64,000 bases of DNA from Leptidea sinapis (GCF_905404315.1 NC_066294.1:8147501-8211500), one strand, 5' to 3'. Shown: positions 46,073-56,827, counted from the first letter of the stretch. Numbers and translations: made by a program. The notes: a model not told the origin generated them from the letters alone.

Positions 46073-47245
46073 AATATTATATTAATACCCCTCTAACGAT
46101 TTGTTTTTCTTACCAATTTTGTGAATCTCTTTAAATTCGAAAAATTAAATAATATAATTTCTTTTAAAACCATAGTATCTCATCACCCGGTCCAGACAGT
46201 ATTAGCAAAAAGGAGTTTTAGTATTTTTTACATATTTAATCCCCCAGCGATCATACATACTATTAAAATTATATACGGAAAATGTCCGCCCATTACGGTT
46301 CGTTCGTATTATGGCCATGAGAAACTGAACTTAACTTATCAAGCAACTAACTAATACAAAAGAATTAAAGGTATGTATTGAGTGATCTAGAATGTGTGTA
46401 CGTACGGATTCGATCATCCGCACGGTAACTATAATCAAAAATCACATATTAAAATGGTGTGAATAAAAAGCAGTTTGTATATAGTTATCTCTCTACCTCT
46501 ACAGGTATAGTTTGCCATTAAAAAAATTAGAATAAAGAGAATAAGAGATAATTGCGGCGCAACCAAAGGTATTAAATACAACCAATACAAAATTATTATA
46601 CCTCATATTTTAGTTAAATAACGTCATTTATAAAAAAAATATACAATTAGAGAGAAATTATATTTTTAATTTAAAAAAAAGGAAATTATAAATTTAACTA
46701 TCGTCATGTGGTTGTGAAATTAACCAACTATTATTAATTGTAATAACATAACAAGAAGGCCATTTTCACGCAAAAAAAACACGAATGTAAGATGTGTAGT
46801 TGATGAAAATAGCCCGCTACGATATGGTTTCTCCCTTACAGAAATTGGAACATAGATAATTACATTTCAAATGTATATGAGGCATTAATACAGAAAAATG
46901 CTTTAAAATCCATCACTCTCGTAGCAAGACAATATTAAAGTAGTAACTAAGTCAGCAGGTATCTAAATTAAACAGGTGTGAATAGCAGAAGTGGGAATGT
47001 GCTCCATTTACCGAGATCACAAATTGCTTACAACGTCTCGCGGTCCCGGTACAATGTTGCAGTCATTTGTTGTAGTTTGTAGTACTTGTTTACACGAGTT
47101 TAAATGGCAAATACAGATGTTGGAGACAATACTGTGGGGTTTTGTTAAGTAGTTCTTTAGTATTATTGTGTATATAAGATGCCAAAAGCCATTACTGTAT
47201 TCATAGATCATTTATACGTCTAGATAGACTGTAAACCGTGAAACA
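46073..47245. other. Downstream flank, unassigned
   Basis: AT-rich. Several AATTAAA/AATAAA-like words (near 46140, 46530) could serve as polyadenylation signals for the preceding gene, but none is decisive. Confidence 0.35.
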
Positions 47246-47375
47246 GTGGGAGGCTCCTATGCACAGGATGCCGGCTAGATTATGGGTACTACAACGGAGC
47301 TTATTTCTGCCGTGAAGCAGTAATATGTAAACATTACTGTGTTTCGGTCTGAAGGGCGCCGTAGCGAGTGAAATT
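47246..47375 (+). repeat. GGCTCC repeat, 5' half
   Basis: From CAGTGGGAGGCTCC to GGGCGCCGTAGC; the A-tailed half is missing. Confidence 0.8.
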
Positions 47376-47624
47376 GAACCACCATTATACAGCTTCTTAA
47401 TGTAGACAATTAACTAAACACAATACCTGTAACTAATTATTTTTCAAAGTTAACATTCATTATTATAGGTAACTTAGTCGGTGTCATTAAACTGATTAAC
47501 CCTATCGTTTCGCAGTAGTAAATATTGTATCACGAAAGGATAGTATTCATCGTCCTTAGATCAACTTAAGGTGCGTGTACTTGAAACTTATACAAACTAC
47601 GCACTAGATAGTGTTCAAATTCGA

Positions 47625-48165
47625 TCCTCCTCCTCGCGTCGTATACCTCGTGATTTCTCTGAGGATTCATCTTTTTGACAATAGTTCGCCATCTGTGTCT
47701 GTCATTGGCTACGTGCAGTGCGTCATGAAGTCCAGTATCCAGAGATGTGCGGATTTGGTCAGACCATCTTATAGGGCTGCGACTTCTGGGGCGTCGTCCA
47801 TCTACCTTTGCAGTTCCAGGTTGTGGCCATCTTTTCTGGCGATATTTCCAAAGAACTCTAAGATTCTACGGAGACAGATGAATAAGAGTCTGGTTTTTAC
47901 ACCTAGAGTGTTAAGGATGGATTGGTTCGTGCGGAATGCTGTCCAAGGGATTTGAAGCATCTTCCTCCAGCACCACATCTCAAAGGCATCAATCCGATCT
48001 CTGTCGGCCTTCTTTAATGGACATGTCTCAACACCATAGGTGAAGATGGAAATAATTTGACTATTTACTAGCCTTATTTTAGTATTTCGTGAGACGCCAT
48101 ATTTTTCGGAGTTGAGACATTGCAGTTTTGGCAATTCCAATGCGACGCCTGATTTCCACCTCGCA
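47625..48165 (-). pseudogene. Endonuclease-reverse transcriptase, C-terminal fragment (RTE-like)
   Basis: The minus strand reads IFTYGVETCPLKKADRDRID, AFEMWCWRKMLQIPWTAFRT and ICLRRILEFFGNIARKDGHN. The YG.ET, EMWCWR.ML and FG.IARK.G blocks are typical of the C-terminal region of insect RTE-like endonuclease/reverse transcriptases. The polymerase core is absent. 47376-47624 is unassigned. Confidence 0.75.
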
Positions 48166-48416
48166 TGTTCCGTTGTTGCTAATACTAGACCCCAGACAGG
48201 TGAAATTGTTGACCTGTTCTAGACTTTTTACTTTATGACTGTTGTGTGTATGTGTATGGTGAATGTTTAAGGATGTGTGTATGTGTGAAGGGTGATATGT
48301 GTACTGAATTTATGTACCGAGGGGAAGTGATGCCTTTGTGCCTACCGGTCAAATAAGTTTTTTCAATAAATTTTCGGTCTCATTGTAGTCCAATGATTCT
48401 AAATATTTATCATATA

Positions 48417-49283
48417 CTAGCTGACCCGACAGACGATGTTCTGTAAATAATTATAAATAAAATAATGTTTTTTATGTTTTTGTCAATAATATATCTCAAC
48501 ATCAAGAATTATTTCGTAAGATATGCTTCCTGTTGCTATAATGAAATTATTTCACAACAGAACTGTCAGACCGTGCTTCAATAAATTCTCTAATAGAAAA
48601 TATGTCCATACAAAAGAAATATTAGAAATAAGAACAATTGTTTTAGACTGTAAATTTTTCTAACTCTCACTTTAAATGTTGACAACAGCCACTTCGTCAA
48701 TGGTGGGTGAATTAAACCTCCTTGTGTATTCACCAGCAGGTGTTTTGTCAGCTCGAATGACAATATTATGGCTGTTTGATGTGCACGACCTCGTTGCATT
48801 CTAAGTCTATGTACTTCATTGTCACTCACTAAAGAACGCAATACGAGTACGACTATTTTCTTGATCTGTCTCTCTCTGGCCATCATTGCGGTTAGCACGT
48901 GAGGTAGCTCTTAACACTTTTCATTGACTGCAACGATCTAAGTCAGGTCGCCATCTCCTCGGCATCGTAAATTATAATTAATCAAAGTGAGAAAAGTTCT
49001 CGCGCACTTACAGTAGTGTGTCACTATCACAAAAAATCAGAAATATTTAAAATTCTGTTTGATATTCGAAAATTGCCTTGTAATAGAGAAATAAAAGCAA
49101 AAATTAAGTTTTACCTCGTGAGAAAGTTAGAAAGATATAAAAATTCTAATTAGTTATTTATTTTAAACTATTCATTCAATTCGATTTTTGAACGACGAGG
49201 GACACATCAATAGCCAATTCGGTCGAGCCATTCTCGAGTTTTAGCGAGACTAACGAACAGCAATTCATTTTTATATATATAGA
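48417..49283 (-). mobile_element. Helitron with remnant of its own coding region
   Basis: The minus strand begins TCTATATATATAAAAATGAA and ends GTCTGTCGGGTCAGCTAG, between A (complement of T49284) and T (complement of A48416). 867 bases. The inside includes the start of a Rep/helicase-type protein, then jumps to the 3' end: a deletion derivative of an autonomous Helitron. Confidence 0.88.
48672..48965 (-). pseudogene. Helitron Rep/helicase protein, N-terminal remnant
   Basis: From ATG at 48965 one frame reads MPRRWRPDLDRCSQ, a stop, RANRNDGQRETDQENSRTRI, several stops, then HNIVIRADKTPAGEYTRRFN and PTIDEVAVV to a stop at 48672. The TPAGE..RRFN.PT.DEVA block is familiar from lepidopteran Helitron proteins. 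All pieces are in the same frame, so decay is by stops; the Rep and helicase domains are deleted. Confidence 0.75.
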
Positions 49284-49378
49284 TAGATTAAAAGCGATAC
49301 ATTCTTATGATTGGGTTTTACGAGGTGTTATTTGAACAAATGTTAAAGGGAATATGAAGAGTGGATGCGCCGCAATTA

Positions 49379-49615
49379 TTATTTTATTGTCAGTTTGGCT
49401 GTGGCTAATTTATGGTCGACGCCAGTAGACAAAGAAATACCATAGACAAGCGAAGCATTGACATCTGTGACGTTAACATAATTACAGTTGTCTCCTTGGC
49501 CGCCTGCTAATACATAACCAAAATTGTCACTAAGCCACTGAGCAATATAATATGTAGTTCTCACGCAAATCGTCACATACGCATATAAAATAATAATATA
49601 ATTAATCAAGACCAT
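49379..49615 (-). CDS. Possible small secreted protein or terminal exon
   Basis: 78 codons. The N-terminus is hydrophobic (INYIIILYAYVTICV), then WLSDNFGYVLAGGQGDNCNY and two N-glycosylation motifs (NVT, NAS). The composition after residue 25 looks like real protein. Alternatively the part from WLSDNFG is a last exon, since TATATTGCTCAG before it is a good acceptor. AATAAA overlaps the stop codon. No family recognised; a relic is equally possible. Confidence 0.3.
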   Translation of the reverse strand: MVLINYIIILYAYVTICVRTTYYIAQWLSDNFGYVLAGGQGDNCNYVNVTDVNASLVYGISLSTGVDHKLATAKLTIK

Positions 49616-49674
49616 TCAGATGACTTAATGCCGTTCCCAATATTCAGTCTATCTCTTACTTGAGATAAAAATCG

Positions 49675-49905
49675 AAACTATCTTTGAATTTTCTGTCCCA
49701 ATAAACTTATCGACGGTAACTCACCCGATCCGTACACGCTGTCTGTCAATGGGACGACGTATAGCTTACCAGCGATAGAAGTTTGTATGGAAATTGCAAT
49801 TCACGCGTCCCAATATAAGGTGATAAGATTGACTTATCGGGTATATTGGAACAGCTCCAGATTATTGACAACTAATTACTGACAGTAGAAGGTAGTTATT
49901 TATCT
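49675..49905 (-). repeat. Inverted two-copy repeat, copy 1
   Basis: Reverse complement of 55513-55730 with shared words GGGACGACGTATAGCTTACC, ACGCGTCCCAATATAAGG and ACTTATCGGGTATA. Probably a MITE. Confidence 0.7.
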
Positions 49906-50047
49906 CTGGTAAATTCTCTGGCCGTTAATCACTGGTAAAATATAATCAAGATGTCCTCCGGGTAACGCATCGCAAAAACTTTTTTTCTACGCGCCTCCAA
50001 AGAAGTCGGACGCACATTTACCACCAGGAGTTCCTAAAGGACTAGCG

Positions 50048-50325
50048 GGGGCCCCCAACTGCAGAATATCGCGGTGTGACGGTCCTCCACAGTGCGGTTT
50101 TCAAAGAGCTTTCTTCCACGTACTACAAAGCTGTGGAATGAGCTTCCTTGTGCGGTGTTTCCGGGACGATACGACATGGGTACCTTCAAAAAATGCGCGT
50201 ACACCTTCCTTAAAGGCCGGCAACGCTCTCGAGATTCCTCTGGTGTTGCAAGAGAATGTGGGCGGCGGTGATCACTTAACACCAGGTGACCCGTGCGCTC
50301 GTTTGTCCTCCTATCCCTAAAAAAA
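50048..50325 (+). pseudogene. LINE C-terminal end and 3' tail
   Basis: Same region as 20003-20312; contains GGGACGATACGACATGGGTA and AGAATGTGGGCGGCGGTGAT. Ends in an A run. Confidence 0.8.
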
Positions 50326-50755
50326 TCGCGTCCAGGAATACCAGGTACGATGACATATTATTTTAGCCATAACTAATTAGACATTTCTTTTAATCATATC
50401 TTTACTACGCACGCGCCCATACAAAGAGATATGTAATAATTATGTTTGCAGGTAAGCTACTAAGCATTAAATTCATCAACATTAATTAAAACGCAAAACA
50501 ATTAACAAATGTAGCGTGTTCTACGTGATTATACAAATTACACTGTTAGCTAAGAATAATGTGAAGGGGTGTGAGAAGGTTCACGGTATCGTGTGCGTAA
50601 ATTCACTTAAAGTTCTCATCCCGCGCAACATAACTTATTAAGTCGTCAAACGACGTGATATTCGTGTTAATACAAACTTTTGGTTATGGCATTGCTTTGA
50701 AAGGTATTTTGAGCATTATTGCCTTTACTTGTCTATGGAAAATACCACGATAAAT
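50326..50755. other. Unassigned DNA
   Basis: No gene or repeat recognised. Confidence 0.45.
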
Positions 50756-50806
50756 GGCATTTATTTTCTTAAAAAAGGTTCCTTTAGAATTCTATTTGAT
50801 GTCATT
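50756..50806 (-). repeat. LINE 3' region fragment
   Basis: Matches 2036-2093 (GGCATTTATTTTCTTA, TTCCTTTAGAATTCT) and ends where the next repeat begins, so the repeat may have inserted into it. Confidence 0.55.
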
Positions 50807-50807
50807 T

Positions 50808-51062
50808 CTATTTTTTTATGAAAATAAGGGACGAGATGAGCAGGACTTTCAGCTGATGGTAATTGTTACGCCTTGCCCATTACAATGCAGCGCCGCTCAA
50901 GATTATTTAAAAACCCAATAATTCTGAGCGGGACTATATCTGCACTCGTCACCTTGAGACATAAGATTTTAAGTCTCATTTGACTTCTGCTTCACGGATA
51001 AATAGGCGCCATTGTGGTATCCATAATCTAGCCGGCATTCAGTGCAAATGAGCCTACCACTA
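50808..51062 (-). repeat. GGCTCC repeat
   Basis: Reverse-oriented copy with a deletion in the CACTAGCTACGG to GTTTACACA region. Confidence 0.8.
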
Positions 51063-51065
51063 GTA

Positions 51066-51160
51066 AAAATCTGACCCGACACACGCTGAAGTCAATAGAA
51101 AAAAAAAAACGATGTAAGTATTCGGAAATAATGTAGTCTAGAATCAACAGCAACAAGAGC
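51066..51160 (-). mobile_element. Helitron 3' fragment
   Basis: CTGACCCGACACACG, then GATGTAAGTATTCGGAAATA, as at 32417-32580. Confidence 0.5.
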
Positions 51161-51387
51161 CTCCAAGAAATCGTGGCCATATTTTCCTATCGCGGTGTCA
51201 AGTTAAACAGTATTATGCTGAGTTGACGTTTTGCCATAATATTTTGTTAAACGTTAGTTCTAGGAAACGACGTAGGTACTAGTTTGAATAAATATTATTC
51301 AGATTTATGATATTGTCGTTCTGTTTAGTTAAATCACTTTCGCTGTGATGCGACTTGTATTAATGTTGTTATCGTACATCATTTGTA

Positions 51388-51650
51388 CCAGTGGGAGGCT
51401 CCTTTTCATAGGACGCCGATAAAATTATGGGTACCACAACAGCGCCTATTTCTGCCGTGAAGCAGTAATGTGTAAGCATTACTGTGTTTCGGTCTGAAGG
51501 GCCGCATCTAGTGAAAATACTTTGTTGTAGTGCCGCTCAGAATTGTAGGTTCTCTTCTACCCATAACTGCATTGTTATGGGCAGGTCTTATCAATTGCCA
51601 TCAGCTGAACGGTCTGCTCGTCTCTTCCCTTATTTTTATTTAAAAAAAAT
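51388..51650 (+). repeat. GGCTCC repeat
   Basis: Forward copy from CAGTGGGAGGCTCC to an A run, with an internal deletion around the CTTATGTCTCAAGG block. 51651-51940 is unassigned. Confidence 0.85.
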
Positions 51651-51969
51651 GACCAAAATTACTAATATCTTATAGCTTACTTACAATTATTACCTACAAT
51701 GAAAATTAATAATATTTTGTTTCATTTTATTAAGGTACTTTATAATCCTATTAAAAGTTTATTTGTTTATTCATATGTGTAGATATCAAGGACTTGAGTC
51801 CTGAGTCTAATATGACAAAAACAAACTGAAATATTGTTTTTGTTTCTGGAACTTCGTTCTTCTCTCGTTCGGCGAGTCCACATTTCGTGAGGACGCCTCG
51901 TACAGAGTCCCAAATCCGTGGTTTCAACAGGGTTTTATATTACCAACTGACCCGGTTGTTCTGTCAGAG

Positions 51970-52262
51970 AGTTCAGTGAGATTCTACCCACCGGAGCGCC
52001 ATGGTTCGTTCGTAACGTAGATCTCCATCGCGATCTTGAGCTGCCGACCATCGCTCAACATTTCAAGGAGATTTTGCGACGCTACTTTGATAAGGCGGCC
52101 GAGCACCCTAATGTCTTGGTGAGGGAGGCATGTGCTTACACTCCACTTGACCAAAGTATGAACAAACAGAGGCGACCTCGATACGTACTAGTCGACCCGG
52201 ACGACTACATTACCATCGCGAACGCGATACCAACACCATCACCGAAACCATTACCAAACTAA
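51970..52262 (+). pseudogene. jockey-type LINE reverse transcriptase, C-terminus
   Basis: The plus strand reads APWFVRNVDLHRDLELPTIA, QHFKEILRRYFDKAAEHPN and LVREACAYTP before a stop at 52260. The APW.VRN..LHRDL.LPTI block is the conserved C-terminus of jockey-clade elements. A 3' region rich in CACAC words follows to about 52510. The polymerase is missing. A 26-base Helitron-end-like word lies just upstream (51944). Confidence 0.75.
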
Positions 52263-52510
52263 CAGCACTGTCCTCGGAGACGTAGGCGCGGCCATGTACA
52301 AAGTGCTGTCACTTGTCACTTTGATGATTTCCAGCGGTCGGAACCTAATATAATACAATTCACACACTTTGTTAGAAGCCCGACGAGATAGTCCTCGTCC
52401 TGTAATCGTTTAACACCACTCACACTTACATTACAAATCACACACCTACAATAACACTACACACAAATAGTCACACACTTATACACATACATTCACACAT
52501 AGGTACATTA

Positions 52511-53101
52511 TATAACCTCTCAAGAAGTCTCTTCAAACGTCCATTGGAATAACAGATATATTAGATCGTTACTGATCTTCTCTAACAAAAAACAAACGGG
52601 ATTCTACGGTAACTTACAAATAACACTAGATATTTTCTCACAAAATAAAAATTAATTATTTCCACTCAATAATGCCTACTTCTATACATTTTCATAACTT
52701 GCTAACAGTCGCTCAAGTAGACTCGGCTAATCAAGAGCTTTTAAATGTTTTTTAATTTACAAATAAATTGATAAAATAACGTGTTGCGTGTGCCTCATAT
52801 TTTAGGTAGTAGGTGTTTTCCAAAAATTCATCTTGGTTGTAAAAGAGTATTAAGTGTAAACTGTAATAAATAATAGGCTGAAAAAAGTGAGTAGTAAAAT
52901 AATTCATCAACGGTATATAGATACCGTGTATAGACACGATGAACACAAAATATATTGATCAAACTATTGCAACCGTGCAAGCCAACCCACAAACTGTTTC
53001 ATTTATAAACAGGCATTAGTACAGGAGGTTAATGATTGTTAAAAGTCAGCTATAATCTAGTAGGTTTAATAACAGTTCCGTAATTTGTACCAAATTATAC
53101 A
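52511..53101. other. Upstream flank of the EF-hand gene model
   Basis: AT-rich, no repeat recognised. Should contain the promoter if exon 1 at 53102 is the first exon, but I see no distinctive element. Confidence 0.35.
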
Positions 53102-53251
53102 ATGAATTATCGCAAGCGAGAGAAAGCGTTGAAGCCTAGAAAGATTTTAAATGTTAAACCGTCTAAATATGAAGCATCTGAGGCTATACACACGAATATT
53201 AAATATTGGAAGGAAGTTTTTCAAAACTTAGATTCATCCGGCTCTGGAACC
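53102..53251 (+). CDS. EF-hand gene model, exon 1
   Basis: 50 codons from ATG in ATACAATGAATTAT to the donor GTAAGT. Ends inside the EF-hand loop after SSGSGT. Confidence 0.7.
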
Positions 53252-56200
53252 GTAAGTTAAATTTATCTTATACAAGACAAGCGGCTGAGTGTGACTTTTT
53301 TTTATGATAATAAGGGATGAGGTGAGCAGGACGTTCAGCTGATGGTAATTGATAGTGCCACTCAGGATTCTTGAAAATCCCACGAATTTTGAACGGCACT
53401 GGAATTCCGCTCGTTACCTAGAGAGATAAGACGTTAAGTCTCATTTGCCCAGTAATTTCACTAGCTACGGCGCTATTCAGACCGAATAATTTTTACACAT
53501 TACAGCTTCACGGCAGGAATAGCGCCGATGTGATTGAGCATATTGATCGTTTTTGTGTTTTTTCTTTGTTTAACCTTATTAAATATCACGGGAAGTGCAC
53601 AGAGGAGTTGTTTGGGTTGATACCAGGAGCTGAATTCCACCAATGCACGGGAAAATTACTTGAAAATGCGAAATTTCATCCGCATCATGTTTGCGTCTGG
53701 GATTCTAAACCGCGCGTTTTGCAAGTAACTTCTTGCTCCGCAAAGCCACTTTGTGGAATCAAACACCAGCTACAATTTTCCTCCATCGATACGACCCAGG
53801 GACCCTCAAGCATACAGCATACGCCCACCTTAAAGACACACATATCTTGAGCCCTGGGCTTTGAGGATGTCCATGGGCATCATACCCATCATGTGATTCT
53901 CTTGCTTTTATATAAAAAGTTGTTGCCTACGTCCTATTAGTGATCACCGCCGCAATCTGCCGGTGGAAGTCCCGCCAAAATCAGTCCAACCATTTCGTAG
54001 ATGAGCTAAATCAGACAGACCTGCATACGGACATTTTTTATTTTTCAGTAGGTACCAACGAACTTACGGGCCAACTTATTGGTAATTACTAAAAAATAAT
54101 GAATTTATATACATTTAGTATAAAGCTGTTATAGGCAAGACGAAGGGTTTCAACCAGTGTATTGCCAGTGATGACTTACGGTGCGCAGACGTGGTCGCTA
54201 ACTATGGGCCTTATGAGAAAGCTCATGGTCACTCAGAGGGCAATGGAGAGGCCTATGCTCGGAGTTTCCTGAGAGAACGAATCAGAAATGAGGAGATCCA
54301 TATGAGAATGAAAGTCACTGATATAGCCCAAATGATTGCGAAACTGAAGTGACAGTGGGCAGGGCACATAGTTTGACGGACAGATGGCCGTTGGGGCAGT
54401 AAAGTCCTCGAATGGCGACCACGTACCGGAAGACGCAGTGTTGGTAGCCCACACAAGATGGATCGACGATCTGGTCAAGATCGCCGGAATACGTTGGATC
54501 CTCATCCAACGTACAAACGTTCACTGCTGGACAAATGCGCTGCCCTCGCAGCGCATTTGTCCAGCAGTGAACGTCTTCCGGCTGATGATAATAGACCATA
54601 ATAGTAGAAGGCTTCTTTGCAAGATGCCAGCTGGGTGGATATCAAAGGAGTCTTTTTCTGCTGTAAAGCAGTGGTGTACAAGCACTATTTGACGGGTTGA
54701 AGGGCATTGTAGTCAGAGAAATTTGTGGGCTAATGAGACTTTCTTTTATGGAAGGGGAGACAAACGAGCGTATGGGTTACCTGATGTTAAGTGATCAACG
54801 CCACCTCCATTCTCTAGCCACACCAGAGACATCACAGGAGCGTTGCTGGCCATTTAGTAAAGTGTACGCGCTTTGAAGATACCCATGTCGTATCGTCCTG
54901 GAGACACCGCAAAAGATGCGAAGGTGGAATCCGGCGGCAGGGATCAGGTCAAACAGCTCTTCGAAAGACATAACATCTTATATCTCAATTTGACGAGCAC
55001 AATTGCAATGCCGCTCACAATTTCAGGTTTTACAAGAATCCTGGGCACTTCGTTGTAATTGGCAAGGCGTATCACTCACAATCGGGTCAACAGGAATGAC
55101 TTACTTAGCTCATTACTATTTTTCATAAGAAAAGGGGTAGCACGTATTTTGAGATTAGAATGATTAAAGTCATTGCTATTGGATGACATCAAACCATTTT
55201 TAAACTTTTTCAGCTTAAAAACCATGAAATACGCTTGTTATCCGAAGCGTTGCCACAACGTACATTCGAGAATGTTTGTGACATTCTGCATATAAGAAGC
55301 ATCTCGCAAGAGCCGACAGCTCATGAAACAGTTTATGAAGGTAACAGGAATTTTGTGTTGTATTTAGAAATTTTGCGTTCTCGCTATAGTAGTTACATTT
55401 GTATTTCCTCTAACCTTTGAAATCTAAACAACAATGCACATAAGTCATTGCTGCGTTTCACATGTCGATTTACAGAGATGACTTATATAAACAGCCTAGC
55501 GAAACTCTCTAACGGCCGTTACAGATAGATATAAATTACTACCTTCTACTGTCAGCTGTCCCTATACCCGATAAGTCATTCTTATCGCCTTATATTGGGA
55601 CGCGTGAATTGAAATTTCCATACAAACATATCGATGGTAAGCTATACGTCGTCCCATTGAGAGACAGCGTGTACGGATAAGGTGAGTTACCGTCGATAAG
55701 TTTATCGGGACAGAAAAGTCAACGATAGAAAACTGAACGTCCTGCTCGTCTCGTCCCGTAAACAAAATTACTGTATAAATATAAATTATCGTATATTGGA
55801 TGCACCTGTAGGTACCCATGTCGTATCGTCCCGGAAACATCGCACAAGGAAGCTCATTCGACAGCTTTGTAGTACGTGGAAGAAAGCTGCTTGAAAACCG
55901 CACTGTGGACAATCCAGATCCAGATGGTGGGGATGATATTCTAACTTGTGGCGTGTCGTGCGAAGGTGGAATTCGGCGACAAGAAACAGGTGAAACAGCT
56001 CTTCGGACCACTCCCCGTGATAAATGCCGTAGAGGACACACAATGAAGCGATATCTCTACGCAACGCCAAGTGATCCAGCCGTTCACAAAGCACTGGGTC
56101 CCCGACAATTCGAGCTGCTCTGCGTTGCACGCGGTCAAATGGATCTAGCTAATACTGGGGTGCGCCAGACCAGAGATGACAGCAATACTTCATATGTGGC

Positions 56201-56570
56201 AGGACTTGAAGTATTGCAAGGATACTTTGTGAACATGACGAACCAGGCTATTGCATAGCTACCCATTTTGTTATATATGACTCTATAATTAATTGACATT
56301 TAAACCCAAGTTTTCCATTGTGGTTACTGAAAATCATTTAATGCAGCTTCCTAGGTTACCAAGGTTAGTTCCTTTGGACCATCATGAATTGCTGTAAATA
56401 ATCTTGAATAAATAAATTACTCATTAACTCTTTCAGAAATCAAACAAGGCAGAAGTAAAAAAGAACCATTCTTATCCTTGAGACAAACGTTTAAAGTTGA
56501 TGTTGATGTGGAGTCTGATATGGAAGTTGAAATCAGAAGCAGGTTTGTGGACCACAGGTTGATTTTATAG
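53102..56570 (+). CDS. Three-exon gene model: 136-residue EF-hand-like protein
   Basis: Exons 53102-53251, 55214-55340 and 56437-56570 join in frame to 136 codons plus TAG. Every junction is GT-AG: donor ACC|GTAAGT, acceptor CTTTTTCAG|CTT, donor GAAG|GTAACA, acceptor CTCTTTCAG|AAA; phases 0 and 1. Residues 1-22 are basic (NYRKREKALKPRK). Residues 30-60 form an EF-hand-like unit: helix KYWKEVFQNL, loop D44, S46, S48, G49, L51, E55, then a helix. The rest is polar and acidic at the end (DVDVESDMEVE). No signal peptide or membrane segment. A protein with one EF-hand-like loop may bind calcium; the exact family is unknown to me. The last exon could instead splice on at AG|GTTTGT, so the C-terminus is less sure. 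Both introns (1962 and 1096 bases) are full of TEs while the exons are clean. Possible AATAAA near 56695. Confidence 0.7.
53297..53530 (-). repeat. GGCTCC repeat in intron 1
   Basis: Reverse-oriented copy missing the last 70 bases, where a LINE fragment follows. Confidence 0.8.
53530..53870 (+). pseudogene. LINE C-terminal fragment in intron 1
   Basis: Reads IKYHGKCTEELFGLIPGAEF and CGIKHQLQF-like residues, a diverged member of the 31147-31965 LINE family (compare YHGEWSEELFHLF at 55790-56200). 53871-54127 holds only tail-like sequence. Confidence 0.6.
54128..54595 (+). pseudogene. RTE-like reverse transcriptase C-terminus in intron 1
   Basis: The plus strand reads, across frames, RERIRNEEIHMRMKVTDIAQ, MIAKLK, a stop, QWAGHIV and WTDDLVKIAGIRWI-like residues. 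Same family as 61412-61540. The end is replaced by two hairpins (54491-54512 and 54517-54574) before the usual GTCTTCCGGCTGATGAT tail. Confidence 0.75.
54517..54574. repeat. Perfect 26-base-arm palindrome
   Basis: 54517-54542 and 54549-54574 are exact reverse complements around the 6-base spacer CCCTCG; the arm contains TTCACTGCTGGACAAATGCG. A smaller one (arms ACGTTGGAT/ATCCAACGT) lies at 54491-54512. Confidence 0.95.
54604..55125 (+). repeat. GGCTCC repeat split by a LINE, in intron 1
   Basis: Parts 54604-54745 (to AATGAGACTT) and 54966-55125 (from AACATCTTATATCTC) are contiguous in the family consensus. Confidence 0.75.
54746..54965 (-). pseudogene. LINE 3' end nested in a GGCTCC repeat
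   Basis: Reverse-oriented LINE end with GGAGACAAACGAGCGTATGG, ACCCATGTCGTATCGTCC and CAGGTCAAACAGCTCTTCG. Confidence 0.8.
55214..55340 (+). CDS. EF-hand gene model, exon 2
   Basis: 127 bases between acceptor TTTTTCAG and donor GTAACA. Reads LKNHEIRLLSEALPQRTFEN, then VCDILHIRSISQEPTAHETV. Completes the EF-hand loop at E55. Confidence 0.7.
55513..55730 (+). repeat. Inverted two-copy repeat, copy 2, in intron 2
   Basis: Partner of 49675-49905, opposite orientation. A 35-base GGCTCC-repeat end (GAACGTCCTGCTCGTCTCGT) follows at 55733-55765. Confidence 0.7.
55790..56200 (-). pseudogene. LINE C-terminal region in intron 2
   Basis: The minus strand reads MQRRAARIVGDPVLCERLDH, LALRRDIASLCVLYGIYHGE and FRDDTTWVPT. 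Best-preserved stretch of this LINE family's C-terminal region in the window. Confidence 0.8.
56437..56570 (+). CDS. EF-hand gene model, exon 3
   Basis: Acceptor AACTCTTTCAG; reads (E)IKQGRSKKEPFLSLRQTFK and an acidic end DVDVESDMEVEIRSRF, stop TAG at 56568. Terminal status is inferred from the in-frame stop. Confidence 0.6.
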
Positions 56571-56827
56571 TATTACTAGTATCTAATACATAGTGAATTA
56601 AAAAAGTTTAACAATAATTAAAGTAATATGTACATACAATAAGACGAAAGATATACAAAACTAGATGTCTTACAACTAAATTATTTACCAAATTAAATAA
56701 ATATAATGTTTTTATGCTCGTCTTAACTATCATTATTTGTAGGCGTATATAATTGTAATAATACATTAAAACAAAAGAGTTAGTGAGATTTAACACAAAA
56801 AAAAATATTAATCCTATTCACTTAAGG
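56571..56827. other. Downstream flank of the EF-hand gene model
   Basis: AT-rich; AATAAA near 56695 is a candidate polyadenylation signal. Confidence 0.4.
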
